Below are positions 1-13,393 of a stretch of 64,000 nucleotides of DNA, one piece after another. Origin of the DNA: Acanthochlamys bracteata (taxonomy: Eukaryota > Streptophyta > Magnoliopsida > Pandanales > Velloziaceae); assembly GCA_019914995.1 (NCBI GenBank), contig CM034136.1, positions 7,079,787 through 7,143,786 on the forward strand, given 5' to 3'. The notes beneath the pieces were generated by a model. That model had not been told where the DNA came from. It saw nothing but the letters and a program-made list of their open reading frames with translations, and did no database searches. Position 1 is the stretch's first letter. Each line of letters opens with the position of its first letter. The position numbers and the translations under genes were made by a program.

Positions 1-815
1 TTTATCTTAGCGTAGCAGTGACTTTCTGATGTTGTTTAAGGCACTTCATGAAATATTAAGCTGCAGGCACTGTTAGATTATCTTTTTGAGAGAGTGTCTA
101 GGAATATAAGGGCATGGAGTAAGTTTTTGAGCATGATGACTGTTGTTCATGGTAAAAACTTCACTCCCTAACTTCCATTTTTAAGGTAGGCATGTGGTTT
201 CCTTTTTGAATGGATGCAGTAGTTTATGCAGCCTCTTCGATTTTAAGCAAATACTAAGTTATAACTTTAAATTGAATGTGTTTATTGCTATCCTATGGTG
301 TAGCTCTTAACATTGGAATCCATTGCCGGTTTACAAGGATGTGAGTAAGCATTTACTTTCATAACAAAATGCTGGAAGGTTTGAGATAGAGAAATATGAG
401 ACTGTTTTGGGCCTTAGTTTCAATGTTTTAGTCTATTTTGGTCTTGTGGTGTTATTTATTGAATGATGTAACTTGAGACTCAGTAGATGAAGATTAGGAT
501 TCCCAACTCTCAACTTGTCCCTGGGTTTAACCATTATGGTTAATCAGCATGATACAAGTGCGGCCATGTTCCTGCACTAGCTTTCAGTTACAGTATAGGT
601 TCCAAGTCAGAATACAGCCTAATTCTAATATGATGGGGGATGTTATAGATCCAATTGCAACTTGCATGCAGATTCTAGACCGTTTGCTTTGATATATTAG
701 TTAGACTTTTACTTACAATAGTCATTACTGCCTTTACCTTATATCTTATTAAGCGGTGTGCTGTTGTCAGATATCGCATTCTTATGTTATATAATTTTGT
801 GTGTAAATGAAGCAG
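1..815 (+). other. Intron upstream of the THO4/ALY last exon
   Basis: I see no coding segment of the ALY RNA-recognition domain here on either strand. The stretch is T-rich on the plus strand and ends at a CAG acceptor just before the glycine/arginine-rich exon. It is most simply read as the long last intron of that gene, whose earlier exons lie outside the window. Confidence 0.5.
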
Positions 816-1008
816 TGGACCAGGGAGGGGTGGGCCTGTAGGGGGCCAAGGCAGGGGTGGTACTGGAGGATGGCAACGAGGTGGTGGTGGCTTCCGTGGC
901 AGGGGTAGAGGCCGTGGACGAGGCAGAGGTCAAAGTGAATCTGTTAGTGCTGAAGCGCTAGATGCGGAGTTGGACAAGTATCACAAAGAATCAATGCAGA
1001 TAAACTGA
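816..1008 (+). CDS. THO4: THO complex subunit 4 (ALY/REF mRNA-export adaptor), last exon, 5'-truncated by the window
   Basis: ALY/REF proteins bind spliced mRNA in the nucleus and pass it to the export receptor as part of TREX. What is seen is the C-terminal part: a glycine/arginine-rich tract of repeated RGRG units, then the conserved end with SAEALDAELDKYHKE and a terminal MQIN before TGA at 1006-1008. This is the FoP-duplication-type C-terminus of the family. The exon opens after a CAG acceptor at 813-815, with T as the last base of a split codon. The RRM and N-terminal motif are missing because earlier exons are off the window, not because the gene is broken. An AATAAA lies at 1148-1153, about 140 bases after the stop. 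Which ALY paralogue this is cannot be told. Confidence 0.78.
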
Positions 1009-1284
1009 AGAGAAAGCTTGCTACCACAGTTGACTGACTGACTGGTTATATGGTCGGTGCTTTGAAATGCTTGTATTTCCATATTATTATTGTAGGAAAC
1101 CGGAATATGTTTTGCGGGACTGCTAGTACCATGTCGTAGCTCTTTTGAATAAATTGTAATCCTGGTTCAAAAGACTTCTGTTATATCGTGAACTATTGGC
1201 TAACTATTTCCATATGTTGTTGGATCATTTTTGTAAAGAGTCATCCAGCACTTAATAGCTACCTGGTTTTTAAATTTTATTTCA

Positions 1285-1551
1285 GTGCTTAACATGTGTT
1301 GTGAGGCAGAGATCAGAAAATCAAGCTCTTTTCCCACAGGCACCGCCGCACTCAACTCTAGAAGATTGCGCGCAGCAATCGGCTTCCGCTACTGCCGTCG
1401 CTTGCTCAAGAAGAAAATTCGAGCAATGCAATCTGCACGGGCGAAATATGATTCTTCGGACTGCAGCAGAGAAGCAGCAGCACTCTTCCGGCGAGGAGTG
1501 TTGGAAAAGTACTACTGCGAGCTTACGGAGATTACAGAAGATGATCAGTAG
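1285..1551 (+). CDS. Hypothetical 88-codon reading frame, unrecognised
   Basis: This short frame follows a T-rich tract ending in CAG at 1282-1284, so it looks like a possible terminal exon. The stretch is clearly more GC-rich than its surroundings. The product has a basic middle (RRLLKKKIRAMQSARAKY) and an acidic end (ELTEITEDDQ). A second overlapping frame of similar length starts at 1301, which weakens the case for either. It lies downstream of the THO4 polyadenylation signal and could be an alternative 3' exon, a remnant, or noncoding. I do not recognise it. Confidence 0.2.
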   Translation: MLNMCCEAEIRKSSSFPTGTAALNSRRLRAAIGFRYCRRLLKKKIRAMQSARAKYDSSDCSREAAALFRRGVLEKYYCELTEITEDDQ

Positions 1552-1629
1552 TTGTATTCTCGACTGTTCTTATACCTAACCATTCATCAGTCTAGTGTTC
1601 TTTTTATTACGTATAGTTTTTATCACCCC

Positions 1630-2160
1630 CTTCAATTTCATTTTTTATAAACTCATTTTTATTAAAAATTTATTTTTAAAATTTAATATTAATATAAAAT
1701 TTATATTAAAATTTAGTTTTTAATAAATATTTTAATTTTAATTTTAATTCTTTAAATTCACTTTTTAAAAAGTGAATTTACATCAAACTAAACACTCCTT
1801 TATCTTTAATTTGATAGGCAATATCATTAGTGGGAAGTTCCAAGTTCAGCAGTCACTAAATTAAGTAACCTCGTCCAAAATGAGATGTAGACCAAAACAG
1901 CATTTAGTGCTGTGCTTTAAACGCGCAAAAATGAGTTCTATAAAAATAAAAAATGATTTAGAAAGTCGGTGATAATGATTTTATATTTTATATTTTAAAT
2001 TTCAAAATAACTTAGGAGCAAAAAGTAAAATTGTAAAATGAAAATACATAATTTTTTTAATAATAAAATAATAACTTTAATTTTAATTTAATGAATAATT
2101 AAAACATATGAATTTTTTGAAATTTTAAATTTGACAAAAAGAAGTAAAATTCCGAAGACA
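1630..2160. repeat. AT-rich block, possible decayed MITE
   Basis: This is an almost pure A/T stretch of short poly-A and poly-T runs. It contains ACATCAAACTAAACACTCCT near 1776-1795, which resembles the CAAAC-CTCC edge seen at other AT-rich blocks in this window. No gene is visible. The transposon reading is only a suggestion. Confidence 0.25.
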
Positions 2161-3037
2161 GGCCCTTAGTCTTATTTCACGACAAAAACAGAAAAGATAA
2201 AATAAATGTTGCGACCAACGCTGTTCTACTCTTGAAACTTTGAAAGGAATGTACCGAGTAAAAAATTCATTCTTCTTTCCAATATTCTACAACAATTGAA
2301 CATATACAGCCCAAATGGAAAAGGGTAAAGAAAGGGCAAATCAAACAACTGAACAGCGAATAGATACAAACTACATTTTACATGGAACCTTAACCAAAAT
2401 GAAACAAAATAGAGATTTCGCTTTTGAGAATTACCAACATGGGCATGAATGTTTTTGTACACACGTCACAGCTCAGCTGAAATTTATTTTTGGCGAGGAT
2501 GCTCACAAAAAAGACCTGCATAAACCTCGGGCCCTGGAGAAAAGTTTGATAAAATTTAGCAGCAGAGAAGAATTCTACTGGAATAAGTTCGCAACTTCAC
2601 TGCCAAAAAATAAGCTGCAAGGGATGTAATAGAGCAGTTTATAAGCATTTGTGCTCAAATATATAAAATCCTATTATGGTGCTCGACTTTACCTGAATAT
2701 TAAAATCAAATCGCGTCCAGCCTATAGTCAGATAAACAGAACGAAAAAGGTCAGCTCAAGTTAGTGGATCAAAATTACATGAGATTACTGTACATTACTA
2801 TCTTTGACGGCTGAAATTGATGCGCGAAATGCCACACCACACCTGGTAAAGATGCACCAAAATTATCAAGACAAACTAAAGAAGACATACTTCTCTAGTA
2901 GGAGCTGAAGATATTGTTATACAAAAGCACTTACGACAAGTGGCTCCTGGATGTTCCACATTTCAACTGGCTCAGAGAAACATAACTTTCCAGGGATAGG
3001 CATGAAAAGGAACTGACCCATTCGGCTAAATAAAATA
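2161..3037 (-). other. 3' untranslated and downstream region of the 17-exon gene
   Basis: The region lies beyond the stop codon of the large minus-strand gene. Two short frames here (one on each strand, around 2226-2629) show no recognisable motif and fit chance frames in a 3' UTR. Confidence 0.35.
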
Positions 3038-6000
3038 CTAAGGAGCTCCCATGTCATTTGACAGTTGAATTATGCCACGCATCTGGAGGTAAGGGTTCTC
3101 AAGTAGCTTCTCGTTATTACTCTAAGGAACACAAAAGGTTAGTCCATGTCTGATCAGGAACATGCATTTATTAGCATTAGTCATGCAAAAATTCATAAAA
3201 TTGCGACTTGGAAAGCCCTTCATGTTGTAAATAGTACAGCATAATCCCAACCTGTTGTGCTTTGACGACTAGACTCTGAAGCATCTTCTGGTACTTCTCA
3301 GGCTCTTCTGTCATCATTCTCTGTAAACGCAAATCCATACAAGTCAAGATCTGGTGTAGACAAGAAGCATACATTTTCGAAACGGCTAGCAGCATACCTT
3401 CAAAAGAAAAGCAGAAGAATAATATGCTACCCTTGAGTCCGTATCATCCAGAAGCCCCCTACCAAATGGTAAAAGCTGGTTAACATGGTGAGGGGTGACA
3501 ACTAATATGAACATGCATCATTACCTAAAGAACTCTTCTCCTTCAACTTCTTGGAATGCTTTTGGATCGGCAGTGCATTTACCAATCAAGAGCAACAGAA
3601 TGGCCGCTCGAATATCAGAGGTTGCACCAGGTAGATTTCCTCTTCCATTGCTCCCAACAGCAACACCCAAAGCAATATCATCTGTTGCCGCACCAGCAAG
3701 TTGTATTAATGGCCAATAAAACAATGATTCTGGAACGTGTGCCACTAGCTGCATCGGAACAATTGCATGGCCACGCAAAAGCAATGCCGCCATTGAAGCT
3801 GTTTCAAACATTTTCTTTGAGTCACCAGTTACAGATGTGACACTACTATTTTCTTGAATATCATTAGTATAACTGTTTCTCTTTTGCAGCAGATGACCTT
3901 CGAGATCAATCTTGAAGCTTTCATTTGCACGACCAAAAAGGTGACCGAGATACTTGAGATCCCCCAGATTGACTCCACTAGAAGACGGAAGCCTCAGACA
4001 TAATTGAGATAGTAGAATGTCACACATCTGCTTGAAAGGTTGGAACATTATAAATAGCAAAGACTAAATGAAAATTTGATGAAATTAACGGAGTTGAAAA
4101 TAGAGCGAACTCATGAGAGATGCATACATCACCATTTGCGTACATATGAGGGACTAAAAAAAAACCTACACATCGTGTATTCAGGAAAAGAAATATTGCT
4201 CAATAACACAGTCGTAAATAATAATGCAAGTTGGCATCTAAAATGAGAAAGGTATCCATGCATCAAAACATAGCGCTGAAGTAGTATCAGAGAACAAAGC
4301 CTGCAGAAGAAGGCTTAAGAATAAGACTTTACGTGTAAGAATTTATGAGACTAGACTGCTATAGAACATTTGTGCACTTGACAATACTTTGAAAGAACTT
4401 CCAAAGTGTTATTTAGGAAGAATCAGCAAGCTAGAAAAAAAAATCCTAACAGTCTGATCACTCAAAATACAGCAAAAGTAATTCAGGAGTTTCTATTAAG
4501 GAAAAAAAAACTCTAAATCCAAAAGTACAGAACCATAGACATTTCGTACATTTTCTGGTCAGGCAAATTAGGACTAGAAGCCTAGCAGTATCTGTTAAAG
4601 AGAAGATTAATAAATGAAGATTATTTGCCTACCTTCAAAATATTGATATGATCGGTCTCGTTTATTTGAACCATGAGAGACAATGAACTACTCATTATGT
4701 CTATAATTGCATTTGCTTTATCCAGAAGGTTTCCATTTTGATCACAGCTAACATTATCTTTACGGTCTAACTTCTGAGGAGCACTTTCATCTAACACGAA
4801 TTTGCAGCGTATTAGAAGTTTATCCAAGACAAAAAGGAACCCCCATCTGATAAAGTTATGCCTGGACTTCAAAAGCCCACACATCATACTAATAGGCAAA
4901 GGAACAGCAGAGAAAGGCAAATCCTGATTGCTGGCTACCCCAATATCTTGTTCAAACTTTTGGATGTTAGACCATATACTGCTGCTTCCATCTTCAGCGA
5001 TTTCTGACACAAGCAGTTCAACCAACCAGATATACCCATGATGGCGATATGCAGAAACTTCCGAGTGAAGAAGGGAGTGTAGAGTAGCCCAAGAAAGTCT
5101 GGTTTTCACTGCTGTATCAGTAAGCCGGTCAGCTATTGTTGCAAATAACTTGAAAGACTTTGTCATCTGAAGCATATATGAGAAGTCATCATCTAAACGA
5201 TTGAAGATGCTCATCATAGACTCAAGCTTCCTTGTAAGATTATCCAAAAGCTACATGAAAAGAGGAATGCCAAAGTCAGCACCGTATCATTTAGTTCTTA
5301 TAGAAAGACATTCAATGTTCAACAGTTCTTACAATTACAGCACAAGATGGTAGTTCTCAAAGCCAAGCAAGAGCTACACAGGTTTCTGATTTCCTATTAG
5401 CAAATATCTTAAACTCTGCCTATGTGGTCTCTTGCCCGTATCCAGTCTCAAGGCTTGGTAAAGGAGGAGTGTTGGATTAGATTGGTGCCCATTCCTAAAA
5501 TCTTGTCAAATCTCTATGGATTCTTAGCATAAGAAATCATGTAGGAGACGCAATTTGGTGGGGTAAAGGCTTGGTTGAAGAAGAAAGCTAATCTATCTTG
5601 AGTAAGAAAATTAGTCAAAGAAATCTACTCCTGTTCCAAGCTTAGAGCAGAGAATGGGAAAAAATTAGTGAAAGAGAACATACTGACCACATGACTACCA
5701 ATGCAATGATAAGTCTACAAAAACCGAGGGGACATTGTGTTCTTTCTTACATCCACTAAATTTTTTGCATTCCAAGTGTAAACTCATGAAATCTCAGTGA
5801 GCTATGCACTTGCGTAAAGAAAAAACCAATGCAAAGGTAGTTGGCTCCTAGCTTACACATCAACATATCGAGTTCCAATCTAGTGCTTATATGAGAGCAA
5901 CAGACAAGAACATAAATTCTATAGAAACTATCACCTAGTTATATAACTTAATAACTAATCTTGATAAAAGTACTCTTCAAGGATCGGGGCAAAGTGAATA

Positions 6001-9000
6001 CCAAATTCAAACGCTCATAGTTTGGGAATTTAGATAAAGCTGCTGAAATAGAATTTCTTAAAATGTCTCCCATGCCTTTAACTCCATGCTTTACAACTAT
6101 GAAAAACGCCTCAGGTGCATCTGCTAGAGTCAGTAAAGAAACAACCGTATGGATCTCATCATAACTGTAAGTGGAAACACCGGCTGCTTGGTATGCTTCA
6201 TTCATCTGATATAAGACATAGTCTACAAGAACAAGATATAAACTACGCCTTTCTTCCCTTGAGTTGGCCCGTGAATACTGCATGAAAGATAAAGTCCAAC
6301 AATTGGTTAATGCTTCTTTTCACCTAAGAAGCTCTAAAATTAATGCATACCATTCCCTGCTTAATGAATGACTCCGTGACATTACATAGCGGAGTGCCTA
6401 AGATCAAATAGAAAAGAAATCCATGTGGAGAATACCATAATTATAGTTAAGCACAGATGAGATATCCTTTGATGATATCAGATACTCATGCTACTTGGTC
6501 CACAATGCAGACAGAACCTTCTTCAGCAGGTTCAAATAATCTGTTTCTTGTCAGAAATTTTACAACTACCTTATTAAAAAGTTCATTTCAAACATGTGAT
6601 ACATTAATGCTCAATTTAGCACCAGAAACTAGTAATACATTAAAAGACATCACTGTTAAAATTCCGACAAAATCTCAACAAAGGTATTGACCTACTTCAA
6701 CAACTACAAAGTAAAATTATGAATATACCTCAAAACAGATGAAGTCAATTCCCCCAAGAAGATCCACTGTCTCAATCATAAATACAGGTTTTTCTGAAGC
6801 ATCTTCCGGGGACCAATTAGGAGAACAATAAAACATGCTAGTCAACATGAAAATAAGCTTGGAATGAACTATTCCTGACCATAAACGTTCTCTGCTGATC
6901 TCTAAAAGAGTCTGAATCACCTGCCAGAAGAAAATGGTCAAACCAGACCGCATTGAAACTAATGCAGCATTGAATCTCATCACAGCCTTATTGTCTCTAC
7001 TTATAAAAAAAAGGCATACAGTTACAGACCAGGATCAGATTCAAAAAGAAGATAACTGGAAATTCTCATGGGTATCTTATTAAAAAATAGCAAGTTCTGA
7101 ACATTTAAAACTTTTGCACCACAGCTTCTTTTTCTTTTGGTCTCCGACCATGACTCATTTACTGAATATGGCACCTCATAATTTATAATGACTACTTGAA
7201 TATGGCACTTGCATTCATGAAACACTTGGTTTACAAGCAAAACCATGATATTGCAAAACTGATTTTCAAAGGAAAGACCAAGTAAATTCTTAAGCAATAA
7301 TTACTTAAAGCTGAAAGGAAAATCTCATTACATCTACAAATATGCATGGCAAAGACAGATGTATATGAATTCAGGGAACACTTTCTCTAAGTTTAAAATA
7401 TCCCAGTTCCAACTGTAAGAGAAGAAACAGAAACTCACCCTTATATCGAGACCTTCCATTCTTTTCCTTAATACTTTTCCTCTATGACAAACAAAGTAGA
7501 ATAAACAGCTCAAAGCAGATGCCCAAACAATTTCTTCGCTTTCCTCTACCTGCAAAAGTTTTATTTCCAAAAAAGAGTTACGCCCAATATCTATGCCTGA
7601 AACAATCAACAATTTGCGCATGGACAACAACAACAACAAACTAAGCCTTTATCCCACTCGAGTGGGGTCAGCTGTATGAATCCGTTTTCTCCATTCTGTT
7701 CGGTTATATACTAGATCCAGCGAAGATCTGATTCGTCTAAATCCTTCGCCACCACCCTAGGCCAAATAAATTCTGGTCTATCCCTTTTCTCCTAAAGTGT
7801 TCAAATGTGATTGTATTACTCTTATGCGCCACAGCATCTTTTGATCTGCGCAAGACATGTCCGAACCACCTAAATCTATCTTCCCTTAACTTGTGCATGG
7901 ACAGTAAAGCAAAAACATTGACCAGTGGATAACCATGATACGCACAGGCAAATGAAAGTAAAGACCCATTTGACATTCTTATTATCCCTCAGGATTTTTC
8001 AAAGATACGTCTTAGTCAAATTCTAGTTACCTGAACCAGAAGATGGAGAATCTTAAACAGTATATCCAAAATCCATGCCTCAAAATTATCAATAGCTGTA
8101 GATGCTCGCTGCTGCTTTTCCAATTGCTTTTCTTTCTTCACAAGCGCTGCAGGGTGTTCGCCACTATTTACAATAGGATCTTGAGCAACTTCTACCTCAT
8201 CAACTGTAGAAGCTTCTTCAGGAAACGTAGGTTCTAGAAGATGTGCATGAACACCAAGGTTCAAAACTAAATCAAAAGCATGGACCCTAGAGGAAACCTT
8301 TGAAGAGATAATCATATCCTGAAATTCAGAATAAGTAAAACACAAAGTTTCAATACAACATCCTAGAAGCTTTAGAGAAACCTAGATTCAAGATGAAACC
8401 TCTAACATCGACTGAGTCAGAGGACCGGCGGTCCTGCAATCCATCATATACCTACAAATGGAAGTTGGAGTTCCATGTAAGCCTAGGCTCTTAATTCTTA
8501 AAATACAACAAACTCAGAGCACCTAAATTTTGAGGAAGAAGATTCTTCCAGATGCCCACTACAAAAATCCACATTTACAAAAGAACTAAGATTTATGAAG
8601 GTTGTATGTTTCGGTGAGTCTACGGGTATAGATATAACATAAGTAACCGCAAGTGCAACTATAACTAATTTCAACTGAGATGGAGATATCCTTCAAATGA
8701 CTAAAATTCCATAAACATGCTATTAAGTACTCATTTAAAGGGAGAAGTCTTGAACTATTATCGGCTGAATAAGAATTAGAAGATCATTCACATCAAGGTA
8801 CATATAGATGCGCTAGCTAAAAAAATGAATCTAAATATTATTTTTTTTTTTAAAATCAAAGACAGAAGCCACATCTTACTTCACCCATCGCTGCTTGAAC
8901 ATAGGTAAACAATTACCAGTTGTGCTATCTTATGCATTTGCAGTACGCCACTTTACAGTTCAAGCTGATGGTTAAATGCTACATTCCAGACAAAAATTGA

Positions 9001-12000
9001 AGAAAAGAACCAACAAGATAATATCTTCAACAAGGACAGCATGCTTGCGAGTAGTCTTAAATTAATAAAGAAGAATTGTTAGTGCATAATAGTGTAGACA
9101 ATGAAAAGCAATCAAATAAGATGCAAATTACACATACATGTCAATAACGAGTTTAATGAGGACACTGGCTGCAACATCAGTAGAAGATCGCCCCTTATGG
9201 CTTGTCAAACGTGCCGACAAACTTGTATTTGTTGAGGGGGAGTCTGAGCAAATTTCAGATATGACTTCACAAACTTCAGCTAGATTCAGATGAAGAGGTT
9301 GCTGCTCACTGATTCATTTTAAAACAATCATCATTAAAGATAGCCAACGAAAATAATACAAAAACATGCATAACAATCTCATCTTTGGCAGTGACACAAA
9401 AAGAAAAACAAAGACATACCCAAAAATCTACTTGGCAGCAAAGAAAAGTATTAACAAAAGAGCTTCTGAGCATATTGGATAACCAAAAGTCAAATGTCTG
9501 CCATAATAAGGACATTTATATGAAAATAAACTTATGCTATTGTTTACTGAGTGAGGTTAAGTTGGCATAAACTAGCTACTACATTAGAATAATAATAGTG
9601 GAATAGCATCCTGGATGCAACTACTATATATGAATCGACATTTATGATTGCTCAAATAGGGTAGTAAAAACGATTACTTAAAAAATACACGTTTTCGTAG
9701 TGGAATTTATCAAGATTACAGCTAATGCAGATGAAATAGATGACTGAAGTCTAACGTCATGAACATATTCTATTCACTAACTAACTAACATGATAAAATG
9801 TAATTTCTTCCAGACCACCAAGTTGGGTGTGGTGCAATTTGATCTGCTTACAGTATTGTAAGGTAGATTACGGTTTAAAGAAACATAACTCAAAATCCAC
9901 CCATTTGCGTCCTTAGACAGGTCAAAAGAAGTGGAGAAAAGATATTACAATAACAAAACACTGCATTCTTGTTGTTCATTTTTACCAGATTTTTCCTGTT
10001 AATCCTAAAATAAAATAAGCTTATAACTGCGATCTAGACATACTTCTAAAGAGCTTAGGTTCATTGAAACTTACAAACTTCTTAAATTAACAAACAAGAA
10101 CTCCAAAAGTAGTTCTCCCTCTCTATAACAAATTAATCCTCTTTATTATTGTACTATTTGGACCTTAACATTTAAACCTCGAAATATTGCATACATATGG
10201 CTAATTTAGACATATCTCTTAAGTAAAGACTGGAGTGAATAGGATGAAATAACAAGCATCGTGCATTGGAAAAATAGTTCATCTACAGCACCTGTAGTGT
10301 CTATACTGAAAAAGTGGGTGAGCTCTTGGTTGAAAGTTGCTTACAGGTACATTCATCCTGTATACAAACCATCAGTCATATGAGAAATAGGTCAGCTTAA
10401 TATATATCTCACAAGAATGAAGAAAGGAAAACTCTGCCAGCTCTAACTGTTCCTGAATTTAGGAGATAGAAACAAAAAACCCCATATGGCCTAGCATGCT
10501 TTTTGATAAATCACAAACTTGCTGTTGTGAACTTATAATGCAACTCCTTCTGGACAAATACTCAACAACCAAAACGTAATTCTCATTTACGAAAAAGTTC
10601 ATGGATGACATTGCTCACCCTTTAAAAAACTCTAATAGTATTACTGTGTCGAATTGCTAAAACAACTGCAGCTGTAGTGCAGCAATCAAATTTGTATAAC
10701 CAATCATAGGTGAATGCAAACTGTAAATACTAAAGTTATTAAACGAAAAGTCAACTAAATAAACACCTTGCAAACATATTTGAAGGAAAATATGTAGCAG
10801 GCGATGAACAAAGAGAAGTAGAAAGACAATTAAAATTATGACGTCCTTCATCCCATGATCATCACTAACTAAATGGAGGCATCTTGAGATCTAAAATTGA
10901 GAAACCAGAGCAAAATTCACAGAAGATTCAACCAAAACCTACCAGACTTGATCAGGGCCAGGTTTCATTCGTTTAGATGCTGTTATTGCTTTCAAATGGC
11001 CTTGTGAAGAGGCAAAATTAGTCGCTGCAGTGGCGGATGACGGTTGGAGCAATTCATCAACATCTTGTGATGTTTGAGTCGAAGCGTACTTATTTGAATG
11101 GCCTTTTACTTTAGCTTCTAAATCCCCAACTAAAAGAGCTGCAGCACCGACTTCCAAAAGTGCACGCATGCGCACGTCTTGCGACTTTGTAAGAGTGTTG
11201 CTGGAACACAAAAGTTGGAGGTGAACACGAGCAAGTTCTTGAAAGTAAGTTCGAATACAATGTGAAATCAAGTACTGAAATTTCAGGAGATATGTGCAGA
11301 TATATAATGAAACAACTTCACTTACCTTTCTCTTAAACTAGATATTGGTTGGTGACCCTCTGCGGACCACCTCCATTCCAGCAAATCTAAAGGGATGTAC
11401 TTGTTGATGTCTTCAACAGCGACTTCTTCAACAGCCCCCACCGCACAAGAAATAGAAGGGCCAGAAACTTCTATACCCTTTGGGGAATCCCTGACGTTAA
11501 CATCTGAGCTTACCTGTGATGCAAAGGACTTGCTCAAAAAAGACGATAGTGTTGGAAGTGATTGATTCGCAGCATAAGACGCTCCAGAAAAAGCCAGTGG
11601 TTGAAAAGACAATTTTGGTATATGTCTTGCTACCAGGGAGCGGACATAATTCAAAGATTTAACAAGTGATGCAGAAGCAAAGTTTGAGATAGGTGTAGAA
11701 GGGGATAGAGCAGCTGATCCAACAGCTGCTTGTCCTGATTGCTGGCTCAGTGACTTTGACCATAGTGATACTCTTCGATTGGTTACTGGTTCACACTCAA
11801 CAATGGAAATCATACAGAAATTATCTATTTGTCGCAATGTCTGCACCTTCGGTATATATCTGCTCAAAGAACAAAGATTGTACAAACTGTTGGATAAAAG
11901 CTGGGTACAAATGCTGACAAGAACTCCTATAACAGGTAACTTACCTGAGAAGATACCGTTTTAATAGAGCCACACATCGAGGAACAACTGCAGGGCTGAT

Positions 12001-13354
12001 GGAAAAGAAAGTATTTACTTCAATTTCACATCATTCAACTCAATACTGTCTACATATGATTAGAACGTAATAGCACTATGAATTCCTAACCCCTAGTCTC
12101 TGATCATCTCCTTTCCTTACTTTTACTTATTAATTATAAAAATCAAGTGTTTAACAAAACAGAGCTTCAGCGTCAGGTTCTAACTTACCAGTCCCTGCAA
12201 AACTCAGACAATGATAGGGAAGTAGAAGGATATAATTAAAAAAAAAGTGCTCCTCTTTGATCTTGCATTCATACTAAGGTTTTCCAGCTAGATTCATAGG
12301 AACATCATATTTTTCTTATTCTTCTATTTCCTCAACATCCTCTTAGTTATTCTTCTGAGTAAATTAATATCAAACAGAAGTGCCCAACTAGAAGCTTCCT
12401 TAATGTTGGATTTATAAGATACGACATTCAATGTGCCTAACTGGGTTGTACATTAATTTGCTCGCACCGCAAGCATAAATTGCCACATAATTTCAATTAA
12501 GAACATTACCAATATAATTCTATGTTTCTATAGAGATACTGCATATCAAGGAGCTTTCATAATTTTAAACTGCACTAATGCTAATTCCAGGCAAATGAAC
12601 AAAAGTCACATGGCATATCTGAGACAAATATCTGCATAAAACATAAGCAGATTAATAGAAGTCCTGTTAAGAATAAAATCTGGAAGTAATCCTTATGGTT
12701 TCAAAACAAAAAGGAATGTACTAAGAACACAGTTCTTATTTTTCTTGAGGACTAAGCTAGGAATTTAAGGCTTTAACAATAAGAACATGCAGGAAAGGTT
12801 GACAAATAATCAGCTGGATATTTTATTTTCTCCTGACTAGTTATATGCACTTCTTTTCTGAAATTAGACGTGCAGAGTTTGAATGTTCTCAGATGCGTCT
12901 CCATGATCAGCCTAATACATTTAATCCAAACTACCAACAGGTGGAAGATCATGATGTAACTTGGAGGAATGTCAAGAATAAAGTACCTTCGATCTCTCTC
13001 TGCGAGCGCATGTTCAATTAGTACAATGTAAGCCATGTCACAGGTGGATGGGGATGCAACATAATCCTGCCAAAACAAACAAAATTGATAACTTCAACTG
13101 TGAACTCACAACAAAATTGAAAGACCATTTACTTTACAGGAGAAAATAAGCACATGATAGGAGGATACCAGAAACAGAAGTTATGCATTGGATACACTAA
13201 AAGAATATGTAGGGCTAACTACAAAGACAAATGCCAAAACATGATACCAGTATGTCATGAAAAGTGGAGAACATACATTAACCGCAGTATGATTACACTG
13301 AGAAGTACGAAAAGTTTTCCTATATATATAAATATAATAATACTAATAATAATC

Positions 13355-13393
<39 letters not shown>

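Noticed and set aside
2315..2629. 104-codon plus-strand frame
   Set aside because: It lies in the 3' flank of the large minus-strand gene, overlaps a frame on the other strand, and has no recognisable motif.
6351..6397. Constitutive exon of the 17-exon gene
   Set aside because: The flanking exons join in phase 0 without it, and including 47 nt breaks the frame. It is kept only as a possible poison exon.
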